Of a stretch of 48,671 bases of DNA, positions 1 to 10,225 are shown in pieces. The stretch is taken from contig JAQVYB010000009.1 of assembly GCA_028708815.1 (NCBI GenBank), forward strand, positions 1-48,671, in the 5' to 3' direction. Position 1 is the first letter of the stretch. Every line of letters begins with the position of its first letter. Both the position numbers and the translations under genes were made by a program. This stretch comes from Kiritimatiellia bacterium. GTDB lineage: Bacteria > Verrucomicrobiota > Kiritimatiellia > RZYC01. Under the pieces are notes generated by a model, which was given only the letters and a program-made list of their open reading frames with translations, searched no databases and was not told where the DNA came from.

Positions 1-243
1 CGCCGGATCGCCCCACCAGCCACCCCGGGCATCCACCGCCCCGCCGAAGGAATAGGTCGGCGCCCAACCCTGACATTCGTTGAAAAACAGCCAGTTTCCG
101 TATTCAATCGTGTCGATAAATTCAGCATCTGATCGATCCCAGGCCGAGAAGGCCGTCGTCGAGGAAAAGAGGAACAAAAAGGCGCCGACCACGCCGCTCA
201 GGCGCGCGAGCCTGGTTCGCCTCTTCTCGGTCGTCTGTTGCAT
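1..243 (-). CDS. Secreted protein, N-terminal part only (runs off left edge)
   Basis: An open frame of 81 codons runs off the left end of the window. It starts with a basic stretch (EKRRTRLAR), then a hydrophobic segment (GVVGAFLFLFSS) and a plausible signal-peptidase site after AFSA, so the product is probably exported. The mature start is rich in Trp, Phe and Gly. I chose the second of two in-frame ATGs (241-243) because an AAGG lies about 7 bases upstream of it; the first ATG, at 247-249, sits directly against that AAGG. I do not recognise the family from the roughly 80 residues visible. Confidence 0.6.
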   Translation of the reverse strand, partial: MQQTTEKRRTRLARLSGVVGAFLFLFSSTTAFSAWDRSDAEFIDTIEYGNWLFFNECQGWAPTYSFGGAVDARGGWWGDPA

Positions 244-678
244 GGCCATGCCTTGATTTCTTTCGGTGCCGTGCTGATTTCCGCACCCACACGCCGGGTA
301 ACCGTTTACATACCACTCGAAAGACCGGTTGTAAAGGATGGCCACCCGCGCATTCCTGGAGTGGGAGCCGATTAGTCGCCTTAAGGGGACCGAATGAACA
401 AAACAGGATTCATTCGATCTGAAATCGCAAAAAAAATCGACAAAAACACTGAAAAAATGACAAAAAACGGCCAAAAACGCCCGAAAAACGCTTTTTTCAC
501 TACGAAACACTCGAAAATTGCGAAAAATAGAGAAAATTTCAATCGGTGCAATCTGGAAAAGTCTCTTTCCCAAATCGCGCATGCGATTTTCACTAAAGCG
601 GGCGGGAATCAAACGATTGACACAGAATCAAACAACGGGAGAATCACGGGACGTTCATTGGGTTGCGGGACACCCGCT
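244..678. other. Long intergenic spacer, A-rich repeat-like stretch and hairpins
   Basis: No convincing gene. Bases 400-560 are A-rich and repeat a CGAAA-type unit about every 10 bases (around 500-540). This resembles the degenerate 'CACGAAG' intergenic repeats common in PVC genomes, which give spurious open frames rich in Lys/Asn on one strand and Phe/Val on the other. A 7-bp stem with a 4-base loop (572-589, AAATCGC/GCGATTT) is followed by T residues. An 11-bp inverted repeat has arms at 592-602 and 673-683, and a short GCGGG/CCCGC hairpin lies at 665-677. The last two touch the stop codon of the downstream minus-strand methyltransferase, so some of this could be its transcription end. Confidence 0.5.
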
Positions 679-1827
679 TTAGTACAGATCAAAACGCGCC
701 AGGCGGCCTTCGAGTCCGCCGTTGAACAGCGGCCATTTCCCGGAGGTGCGCAGGCCGATGGATTTGAGCAGCTCGCGCTGACCGAAAAAGACGTATGCCG
801 TCGATCCGGTGCAGTGCTGCTTGAGAAAATCACCAAACGCCTTGAAGAATAATGGCATATCGGTATTTTTTTCCAAACGGATTCCGTAAGGCGGGTTGCA
901 AATCAGCACCGTATTTTCCAGCTTTTCGATCCGGCGATAGTCCTGAGTCGCGAGGCGCACGGCCTTTCCGCCCGGCAGACGGGCCAGGTTCGCTTTCGCG
1001 GCGCGTATGGCGTCGTTTGACACATCCGATCCGCTGATTAATCCCTCCGGCAGGGGGCGAATTTGCCGGTCGCATTCCGCCTTCACTTTTTTCCAGAGGC
1101 TGCCATCGAATTCCGGAAGCAGGCGGAATCCCTCGGCAGGATTCAAATAGCCCGCCGGAATACGGCAATAGCTCATCATGGCCTCGGCAAGCAGAGTCCC
1201 GGAACCGCACATGGGATCGAAAAGAGGTTGGTTCCCCTCCCATCCGGAGAGCCGAACCATGGCGGCGGCCAATGTTTCCTGGAGCGGGGCCTCCACCGAT
1301 TCCACGCGGTAGCCGCGCTTGTGCAGGGCGCGCCCGGAGGTGTCGAGGCAGATATCGGCGCGATTTTCATGAATGCGCAGGTGAATCCAGACGTCCGGAT
1401 TCTTCGGGTCCACGGAGGGACGTTTTCCGGTTTTCTCACGAAACGCATCGACGATGGCATCCTTCAGGCGTTGTCCGGCAAACTGGGAGTGACTGATGCG
1501 GCTGTTGGATACGGAAGATTGAATGGCAAAGGTTTGTTCGGTGGAAAACAGTTCCGTCCAGGGCATTTTGAGGGCGGTCAGGTAGAGATAGCGGTCGCTG
1601 TGGCAGTCAAAGGCGATGAGCGGAGCCAGAATACGGCTGGCCAGGCGGGAACAGTAGTTGATGCGATAGAGGGTGGCCTGATCGGCAATAAAATGGGCTC
1701 CTCCATAGGTGGCGCGGCATCCCGAGGCCCCCAGTTCGGTCAGTTCATCCATCCCCGGTGCTTCCAGTCCGGGTGCGAATTGTGCGAAGTACCTTCCCTC
1801 ATGCTGATAATCGTATTCTTTATTCAT
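679..1827 (-). CDS. rlmL: THUMP-domain class I RNA methyltransferase (RlmL/UPF0020 type)
   Basis: Probable SAM-dependent guanine-N2 methyltransferase acting on 23S rRNA, cytoplasmic. The 382-residue protein has an N-terminal ferredoxin-like/THUMP region (about residues 1-160), then a Rossmann methyltransferase domain with the SAM motif FDPMCGSGTLLAEA (about 203-216) and the catalytic NPPYG motif near residue 312. It matches the N-terminal methyltransferase half of E. coli RlmL and the stand-alone YpsC/YcbY-like family; the second (RlmK) half of the E. coli fusion is absent, which is usual outside gammaproteobacteria. The gene is monocistronic. The exact target base is inferred from the family and could differ. 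Confidence 0.85.
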   Translation of the reverse strand: MNKEYDYQHEGRYFAQFAPGLEAPGMDELTELGASGCRATYGGAHFIADQATLYRINYCSRLASRILAPLIAFDCHSDRYLYLTALKMPWTELFSTEQTFAIQSSVSNSRISHSQFAGQRLKDAIVDAFREKTGKRPSVDPKNPDVWIHLRIHENRADICLDTSGRALHKRGYRVESVEAPLQETLAAAMVRLSGWEGNQPLFDPMCGSGTLLAEAMMSYCRIPAGYLNPAEGFRLLPEFDGSLWKKVKAECDRQIRPLPEGLISGSDVSNDAIRAAKANLARLPGGKAVRLATQDYRRIEKLENTVLICNPPYGIRLEKNTDMPLFFKAFGDFLKQHCTGSTAYVFFGQRELLKSIGLRTSGKWPLFNGGLEGRLARFDLY

Positions 1828-1890
1828 AGTGGCTGCCTATAACCCATATCCCGATCCTTGACGAGGGAAAACGCAGGATCTTCCCGGCAA

Positions 1891-2002
1891 GGGGCGCATC
1901 CCCGATTCGTGCACCATGTGCCAATCAGACGATTGGCGGTCCCGGGAGCGCCGATCATCGGATCGGCTCTTCGTGCGATGCACTAAATCGGAAATGCGCC
2001 CC
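1891..2002. repeat. Multibranched palindromic element (candidate structured RNA or MITE-like repeat)
   Basis: The outer arms pair over 9 bp (1891-1899 with 1994-2002, GGGGCGCAT/ATGCGCCCC), then a 2-base mismatch, then 6 bp (1902-1907 with 1986-1991) and, after small bulges, 5 bp (1909-1913 with 1979-1983). Inside are two perfect hairpins with 4-base loops: 1921-1936 (CCAATC-AGAC-GATTGG) and 1950-1967 (GCCGATC-ATCG-GATCGGC). An alternative hairpin (GCAC-CAT-GTGC, 1911-1921) competes with part of this. The element is noncoding, lies between divergent genes, and lacks a recognisable target-site duplication. Identity unknown. Confidence 0.6.
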
Positions 2003-2110
2003 CTGACAAGTACCCGCCTTCGCTACGAGATGGCGACCATAACCGGGAATGGCTTTACTCTTTTCCGCCATTCGCCGCTATGGCATTAAAGTTGCTTTAC
2101 AGATGATGCT

Positions 2111-2320
2111 ATGAAAACCATTCCAGACAACAACAATTGGCTTGAGAAGTTCCAGCTGGTGAAGGTGACTCGCCGGATGGAAGACGACATCAAGCGGCAC
2201 CGATGCGAGATGAACTCGGCATCGGGGGTTGAAACGGACTGGGACAGCGCTTTGGTGGACTGGGTGATGCATTCCGCTCACACCTACGCCAAAGAGCACC
2301 GGAATGTTCCGCAACTGTGA
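2111..2320 (+). CDS. Small hypothetical protein (69 aa)
   Basis: Encodes 69 residues, charged and probably helical, with no signal peptide or membrane segment. The middle (RRMEDDIKRH) and end (SALVDWVMHSAHTYAKEHR) loosely recall small bacterial proteins of the type 'H..YLSE..G.DVGWE.A..DWI..HA..WR', but I cannot name a family. No good ribosome binding site precedes the ATG. A 7-bp stem with a 13-base loop lies just upstream (2047-2053 with 2067-2073). It stands alone between the palindromic element and the converging flavoprotein gene. Confidence 0.5.
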   Translation: MKTIPDNNNWLEKFQLVKVTRRMEDDIKRHRCEMNSASGVETDWDSALVDWVMHSAHTYAKEHRNVPQL

Positions 2321-2337
2321 AAACACCACCCGCCTGA

Positions 2338-3354
2338 TCAGAGCTTGCCGGCCACGGAGTCCAGCGTGGCTTCCGCCTCGCTGATCAGCTCTTCGAAGAC
2401 TTCTCTCATCGGCTTCACAGAGTCAAACAGTCCAACGCTTTGGCCCGCCATGCACGAACCATGTTCGATATCTCCCTCAACCGCCGCTTTCCGCAGGCCG
2501 CCCATCCAGAAACTTTCCACCTGATACTGCGCTTCCATGCGGGTGACTTCCCCGGCATCGAGCTTTTTGATCAGTTCGAGTTGGAGGCGTCCGAAGGCGT
2601 CCGATGAGGCATTGCGCAGCGCACGCACGGCCACGATCGGGAGGCGCTTGTCGTATTCCGGGGTCTCAATGGCCTCGCGGGCCCGTGCGCGGATAAACCG
2701 CTTCTTGAAATTGGCATGCGCATTGCATTCTTCGGTCATCACAAAACGGGTCCCCATCTGTACCCCCGAAGCACCCATCAGCAGCAGATGAGCCATCATG
2801 CGTCCCGTACCAATGCCGCCCGCCACAAAAACAGGCACCCGCGCATGACCGAAGAGGACCTGCTGAAGCAGAATCGTCAGCGAGGTATGCCCGATATGGC
2901 CACCCGCCTCGCTCCCTTCCAAAATCAGCGCATCCACCCCGAAACGCGTCATCTGCTCGGCGATCGACATGGTCGAAGCAAAAGAAAAGACCTTTTTCCC
3001 GGCATCTTTCATCTCCTGCACATCATTTTTCTTGGGAAAATTGCCTGCAAAGATCACGCAGGGCGCCTTCGACTTCAAAACGACCTCTTTATGGCCCGGA
3101 AAATTCGGCGCAATCGTCACCAGATTCACCGCAAAAGGGTTGGCCAGCGTATCCGTGCATTTGGTCAGTTCCTGCTCCAGCATTTCGGGCGGCATATTCC
3201 CCGCAGCCAGAATGCCGAAGCCGCCATGGTCATGAACGGCCTTTACCAGATCGTAATCGCTGATCCATGTCATCGCGCCGCACATAATCGGGTAACGAAC
3301 TCCGAGAAAGTCCTGTCCGCTCTTCCACTGTTTATCCAATCGGGGGGTATTCAT
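2338..3354 (-). CDS. Nitronate monooxygenase / FabK-like FMN flavoprotein
   Basis: A TIM-barrel FMN enzyme of the 2-nitropropane dioxygenase family, 338 residues from the chosen start. Visible motifs are the N-terminal YPIMCGAMTWIS, the EGSEAGGHIGH segment carrying the catalytic His, the phosphate-binding VAGGIGTGR and the C-terminal SCMAGQSVGL. Members either oxidise alkyl nitronates or act as enoyl-ACP reductase II (FabK); the C-terminal MAGQS motif is shared with FabK, but sequence alone does not settle which. The start is at 3354 because AAGGAG lies 8 bases upstream; a longer frame to 3393 has no such site. It is divergent from proB. Confidence 0.85.
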   Translation of the reverse strand: MNTPRLDKQWKSGQDFLGVRYPIMCGAMTWISDYDLVKAVHDHGGFGILAAGNMPPEMLEQELTKCTDTLANPFAVNLVTIAPNFPGHKEVVLKSKAPCVIFAGNFPKKNDVQEMKDAGKKVFSFASTMSIAEQMTRFGVDALILEGSEAGGHIGHTSLTILLQQVLFGHARVPVFVAGGIGTGRMMAHLLLMGASGVQMGTRFVMTEECNAHANFKKRFIRARAREAIETPEYDKRLPIVAVRALRNASSDAFGRLQLELIKKLDAGEVTRMEAQYQVESFWMGGLRKAAVEGDIEHGSCMAGQSVGLFDSVKPMREVFEELISEAEATLDSVAGKL

Positions 3355-3415
3355 ATGCGTGGCTCCTTGTTGTTTTTCGTGCTGAATGCGCACTCCAATA
3401 GCACTTTTTCATCGT

Positions 3416-3445
3416 TTGACAAGGTTTTTATCATCACCCTATTTG
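3416..3445 (+). promoter_or_regulatory. Possible sigma-70 promoter for proB
   Basis: TTGACA at 3416-3421 and TATTTG at 3440-3445 are separated by 18 bases. It would give a leader of about 90 bases before proB. Consensus match only. Confidence 0.35.
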
Positions 3446-3541
3446 AATCTCCACGCCGAAGGCACCGAACCCGTGAAATAACAAAACTCGACAAGCCGGA
3501 CCCGAATTTGATAGCAGAATCACGCTATGAATGGATGTGAA

Positions 3542-4678
3542 ATGAATATACGGGGCAGACTGCAAGAGGTCCGGCGCGTGGTCGTCAAAGTCGGAACGCG
3601 CGTCCTCGTGGAAAAAACGGGGCGCCCCAATCAGCGGCGCATCGACGCGCTGGCCGCCGATTTAGCCGCCCTGCGCAAGCGGGGCATCGACGTGATGCTC
3701 GTTTCTTCGGGTGCCGTCGGCTCCGGGGTGGAAGCCCTCGGCATGAAGTCCCGTCCCAAGACCCTTCCCGAACTCCAGATGGCGGCGGCCGTCGGACAGG
3801 CCCGCCTCATGGCCCGCTATCAGAAACCCTTCACCAAACACAAATGCCAGGTTGGACAACTCCTCCTCACCTATGCCGATTTGACCAACCGCGAGCGCCA
3901 TCTCAACATCCGCAATACCGTTAACGCTCTCTTCCAGCACCAGATCATACCGATTGTGAATGAAAACGACGTGGTCTCCGTGAATGAAATCAAGGTGGGC
4001 GACAACGATGTGCTGGCCGCCCTCTCAGCCATTATGATCGATGCCGACCTTCTTATTCTGCTCAGCACCACCAACGGCTTCCGCAAGACGCTGGAAAGCG
4101 GACGAAGCCGAACGGTTTCCTATCTGCCCTGCGTGGATCAGGAAGCCATGAGCCACGTCAACGGCAAGGGCAGCGACCTCTCCACCGGAGGCATGACAAC
4201 AAAACTCCAGGCCGCCCAAAAGGCCGTCGATGTCGGCATTGCCACGGTCATTGCTGATGGACGCCGCCCCGGGATTATTCAAAAAATCATGAGCGGCCAA
4301 CGCTGCGGCACGCTGATTGCCGATCCGGCCTGGGCTCTGCACGAGCGAGCGCTCTGCGCGCGTAAACGGTGGATCGCCTATTTCAACCGGGCATCGGGGT
4401 CCATCACCGTGGATGATGGCGCAAAAAAAGCCCTCCTGGAAAACGGGAAAAGTCTTCTTCCCATCGGTATCCGCAAGGTCACCGGAACGTTTTCCATGGG
4501 TGACATCGTAAACGTCCGCGATCTCGCCGGCCACCTCATCGCCACAGGCCTGACGGATTACGCCTCCGATGATATCGAACGGATCAGGGGGCGCAACACC
4601 CGGGAAATCCGCGAAATAATGAAAACCTGCGAGTACGACGAAGTCATCCATCGCGATAACCTCGCCGTCCTGAAATAA
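3542..4678 (+). CDS. proB: Glutamate 5-kinase
   Basis: Catalyses ATP-dependent phosphorylation of glutamate to glutamate 5-phosphate, the first step of proline synthesis, in the cytoplasm. The amino-acid kinase fold begins with RRVVVKVGTRVL and contains LVSSGAVGSG, the substrate-binding IVNENDVVS and the nucleotide-binding LSTTNGF region. A C-terminal PUA domain follows from about residue 270. The 378-residue length fits the E. coli type (367). I chose the ATG at 3542 because known family members begin a few residues before the VVVKVG strand; another in-frame ATG lies at 3527. Only 16 bases separate it from proA, so the two are cotranscribed. Confidence 0.95.
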   Translation: MNIRGRLQEVRRVVVKVGTRVLVEKTGRPNQRRIDALAADLAALRKRGIDVMLVSSGAVGSGVEALGMKSRPKTLPELQMAAAVGQARLMARYQKPFTKHKCQVGQLLLTYADLTNRERHLNIRNTVNALFQHQIIPIVNENDVVSVNEIKVGDNDVLAALSAIMIDADLLILLSTTNGFRKTLESGRSRTVSYLPCVDQEAMSHVNGKGSDLSTGGMTTKLQAAQKAVDVGIATVIADGRRPGIIQKIMSGQRCGTLIADPAWALHERALCARKRWIAYFNRASGSITVDDGAKKALLENGKSLLPIGIRKVTGTFSMGDIVNVRDLAGHLIATGLTDYASDDIERIRGRNTREIREIMKTCEYDEVIHRDNLAVLK

Positions 4679-4694
4679 AAAAAAGAGGTACACC

Positions 4695-7338
<2,644 letters not shown>

Positions 7339-7418
7339 GGCCGATACGGACCGCACCATGGGACAGATAGGGTTCTGAGATTCGACACTTCACCCGATAA
7401 AAACGGAACATTCGTTCT

Positions 7419-8561
7419 TTATTTACCGTTTAAGGACTGACGCAGGGCATCGAAGGAGCGCAGGGGCGTCTCCCATTCTGCGGCAATCCGGTCGGGCGAC
7501 TTGCCGGCAAGGAGAGCTTCGCGGGGCCGGCGCGATCCGAGCAGCTGGTCAAAAAAGGCGGGCCGCGAGCCCTCGGCGTGCCAGATTTGATCCTCCCCGC
7601 AGAGATCGGTCAGCAGGCGCAGCAGGTGCATCAGGGTGTAGGCGGGACGGTAGTTTTTCAGTTCCTCAACTTCGAGGCGAATCCCCTGCACCGGGCAACC
7701 CTTGTAGAGCCCCTCGGTAGCAGTATAGCGGATCGGCACGGCGTGCAGGGCCGGCAGGGCAAGACGAACCACATGCCGGGCGAGCGCCTCGCCATCGAGC
7801 CAGGGTGCGGCCATCACCTGGAATACAAACGGATGGCCGCGTCCGTAATCGAGTGCGGGCAGGGCTTCGCAGCAGACGGTCACGGGATAGGTCAGAGCCG
7901 TCTGACGGGTCTTGATGCCCGGCGAAGGCGGAATCCAGGGGGCATCAATTCCGGCGGGGAGGCCGGAGCGAAAGGCGATCTTGAGATCCAGGTCCAGCCG
8001 GAAATGATCGGCCAGCAAACGAGCCAGCTCGCCGGTGGAAAGTCCGTAGCAGTAGGGCGTGGGAATCAGCCCTACGAAGGATTCGAGTTCCGACTCGAGC
8101 ATGGGGCCGTCAAGGATCCCGGCCAACGGGGCAGAACGATCGGCCACCACCACGGTTTTTCCGCATTCGGAGGCGGCCTCGAGCATCAACCGCAGCGAGG
8201 AGGAATAGGTGTAACAGCGGACGGGTAGGTCCTGCAGATCGAATACGAGAACATCCAGCTCATGAAGCATCTCCGGGGTCGGTTTCCGGGTGGTGCCATA
8301 GAGAGAAAACACGGGGATATCCCAATCGGCATGGGCAGCATCACCAACCGGTATGCCCGCCGCCGCCAGACCGGAAAAGCCGTGTTCAGGCCCGAACAGA
8401 CACGACAGGCGAACCTCCGGGCAGGCGCGCAGACGCAACGCGGCATGCACCCCCTGCGCATCCACGCTCGCCGGATGCGCGACAAGCCCCACCCGACGCC
8501 CGGCCAGCCAATCCAGGTGCCGCTCGAGGAGGACGTCCAGTCCCTGCATAAACTTACCCAT
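7419..8561 (-). CDS. DUF1343 family protein, NamZ-like exo-beta-N-acetylmuramidase
   Basis: Belongs to DUF1343, whose characterised member NamZ removes terminal N-acetylmuramic acid from peptidoglycan fragments. Conserved signatures are DVLLERHLDWLAGRRVGLV near the start, LFGPEHGF, VFDLQDLPVRCYTYSSSL, and YGLSTGELA. The 380-residue start at 8561 is preferred because GAGGTG lies just upstream and the family begins here; a longer frame reaches 8657. Secreted homologues have a signal peptide, but none is seen here, so it may act on cytoplasmic muropeptides. It is downstream of frr on the same strand with a 120-base gap. Confidence 0.8.
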   Translation of the reverse strand: MGKFMQGLDVLLERHLDWLAGRRVGLVAHPASVDAQGVHAALRLRACPEVRLSCLFGPEHGFSGLAAAGIPVGDAAHADWDIPVFSLYGTTRKPTPEMLHELDVLVFDLQDLPVRCYTYSSSLRLMLEAASECGKTVVVADRSAPLAGILDGPMLESELESFVGLIPTPYCYGLSTGELARLLADHFRLDLDLKIAFRSGLPAGIDAPWIPPSPGIKTRQTALTYPVTVCCEALPALDYGRGHPFVFQVMAAPWLDGEALARHVVRLALPALHAVPIRYTATEGLYKGCPVQGIRLEVEELKNYRPAYTLMHLLRLLTDLCGEDQIWHAEGSRPAFFDQLLGSRRPREALLAGKSPDRIAAEWETPLRSFDALRQSLNGK

Positions 8562-8681
8562 TGCACCTCGATAGTATTGGCTGGTGCCAAGAACGATGTT
8601 GCGCCTGAAAAAAGCCGACTCACTCGGACGCTCGCCTCCCCGCAGCGTTTTTTCCATGGCGAATAATTCAGCCAGCCTTCA

Positions 8682-9245
8682 TCAAACTTCCTGAATTTCC
8701 TTTTCCTTGGCGGAGAGAAGGCCATCCATTTTTTTGATATAGGCATCGGTGTTTTTCTGAATATCGTCCAGGGCCTTGTCGCGTTCGTCTTCGGTAATGA
8801 CGCTCTTTTTCTGAAGAGCCTTGACAGCATCGTTGGCTTCGCGACGCAGATTGCGCACGGCCACGCGCTGCTCTTCGGTTTCCCGTTTGGCCACTTTGAT
8901 GATTTCCTGACGGCGCTCCTGACTCAACTCGGGAATGGGCAGGCGTATCACGCGCCCGTCATTCATCGGCGTCAGCCCGAGATTTGCGGCCAGAATGGCC
9001 TTTTCAATCGCACCGAGGGCGGTGGGGTCATACGCATTGATCACAATGAGGCGCGGTTCGGGTGTTGCAATGCCGGCCAGATCACGCAGGCGGGTCTGGG
9101 TGCCGTAATACATCACCTGCACGTTCTCAACCAAACTGGGCGAGGCCTTTCCCGTGCGAAGACCCGCAAACTTCTGCTGCAGAAAATCCAGGGCCTTACT
9201 CATTTTATCTTCGTTGTCCAGCAGGACTTCATCCAGTGATTCCAT
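8682..9245 (-). CDS. frr: Ribosome recycling factor
   Basis: Splits post-termination ribosomes together with EF-G, cytoplasmic. The 187-residue protein has the family length and the landmark segments GLRTGKASPSLVENV, ELSQERRQE and the RNLRREAND helix. AAAGGAGA precedes the ATG by about 6 bases. It follows pyrH by 42 bases on the same strand, the common bacterial pyrH-frr order, so the two are probably cotranscribed. Confidence 0.97.
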   Translation of the reverse strand: MESLDEVLLDNEDKMSKALDFLQQKFAGLRTGKASPSLVENVQVMYYGTQTRLRDLAGIATPEPRLIVINAYDPTALGAIEKAILAANLGLTPMNDGRVIRLPIPELSQERRQEIIKVAKRETEEQRVAVRNLRREANDAVKALQKKSVITEDERDKALDDIQKNTDAYIKKMDGLLSAKEKEIQEV

Positions 9246-9287
9246 AGCGATTCTCCTTTTCGTTGTGTATGGGGATAGGGCGCGTGC

Positions 9288-10010
9288 TCAGCGCACCAGA
9301 GTGCCGACCGGTTCGCCCTGCAACACCCGCATAAGCTCGTTTTCCTTGAAAAAATTAAAGACGATAATCGGAACCTTGTTTTCCTGACAAAGCGAAAAGG
9401 CGGAAGCATCCATGATGCGCAGGCGCTTTTCCAGGGCTTCCTGATAGGTAATCTCATCGTACCGCACCGCGTCCGGATTTTTTTTGGGGTCGGCGGTATA
9501 GATACCATCCACCTTGGTGCCCTTCAGAAGCACATCGGCCTTGATTTCAGTGGCACGCAGAGCGGCGGCACTGTCGGTGGTGAAATAGGGATTCCCGGTT
9601 CCGGCGCCGAAAATCACCACGCGCCGCTTTTCCAGATGCCGCATGGCACGCCGCCGTATGGCCTGCTCGCAGATTTTAGGCATGTCGATGGCGGACATCA
9701 GGCGCGTGGGAATGCCGACGTTTTCTATAGCCGCCTGGAGTGCCAGGCTGTTGATCATGGTGGCCAGCATGCCCATATTGTCGCCGGTGGTTCGGTCTAT
9801 ACCGCACATTTCGCCGGGCATTCCGCGAAAGATATTTCCCCCGCCAACGACCATGGCCAAATCAGCGCCCAGATCGTGTACCCGCTTAATCTGCCGAGCG
9901 GTGGCATTCAGTGCCACCGGATCAATGCAGTCGCCGCCATTCGGCGCATGAAACACCTCTCCACTCAATTTGAGCAGCACTCGTTTGAACTTCAATCCTT
10001 CCGATACCAT
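9288..10010 (-). CDS. pyrH: UMP kinase
   Basis: Phosphorylates UMP to UDP with ATP; bacterial hexameric type of the amino-acid kinase superfamily. The 240-residue protein shows RVLLKLSGEVF at the N-terminus, MVVGGGNIFRG, the DRTTGDNMGMLAT loop and GTGNPYFTTDSAAALRA. AAAGGAAAAA lies directly before the ATG. First gene of pyrH-frr and divergent from parE. Confidence 0.97.
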   Translation of the reverse strand: MVSEGLKFKRVLLKLSGEVFHAPNGGDCIDPVALNATARQIKRVHDLGADLAMVVGGGNIFRGMPGEMCGIDRTTGDNMGMLATMINSLALQAAIENVGIPTRLMSAIDMPKICEQAIRRRAMRHLEKRRVVIFGAGTGNPYFTTDSAAALRATEIKADVLLKGTKVDGIYTADPKKNPDAVRYDEITYQEALEKRLRIMDASAFSLCQENKVPIIVFNFFKENELMRVLQGEPVGTLVR

Positions 10011-10225
10011 GTTTTTCCTTTCGTACGCCGGATCAATGCGGCCATCGGGACGGCATCTTAAGTCAAGCTCCCGGCGCTTGCAATACTCTTTGATTTTTCT
10101 TTATGCGGGTCTTGACTCGCAGCCCACTCCGCTATTTGATGAGCGACTGTTTCACATGAAAAAACATCCGGCGATAATGCGAGGCAAAATAAACACCTCT
10201 CCCCTCCGGCAAGGATTTCGGCGCT

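Noticed and set aside
394-852. A 152-codon plus-strand frame rich in Lys and Asn
   Set aside because: The first part is an A-rich repeat-like spacer and the rest is antisense to the rRNA methyltransferase; no ribosome binding site and no family.
1891-2002. Reading the palindromic element as an integron attC site or a tRNA
   Set aside because: No RYYYAAC/GTTRRRY core sites, and no acceptor, anticodon or T-loop pattern.
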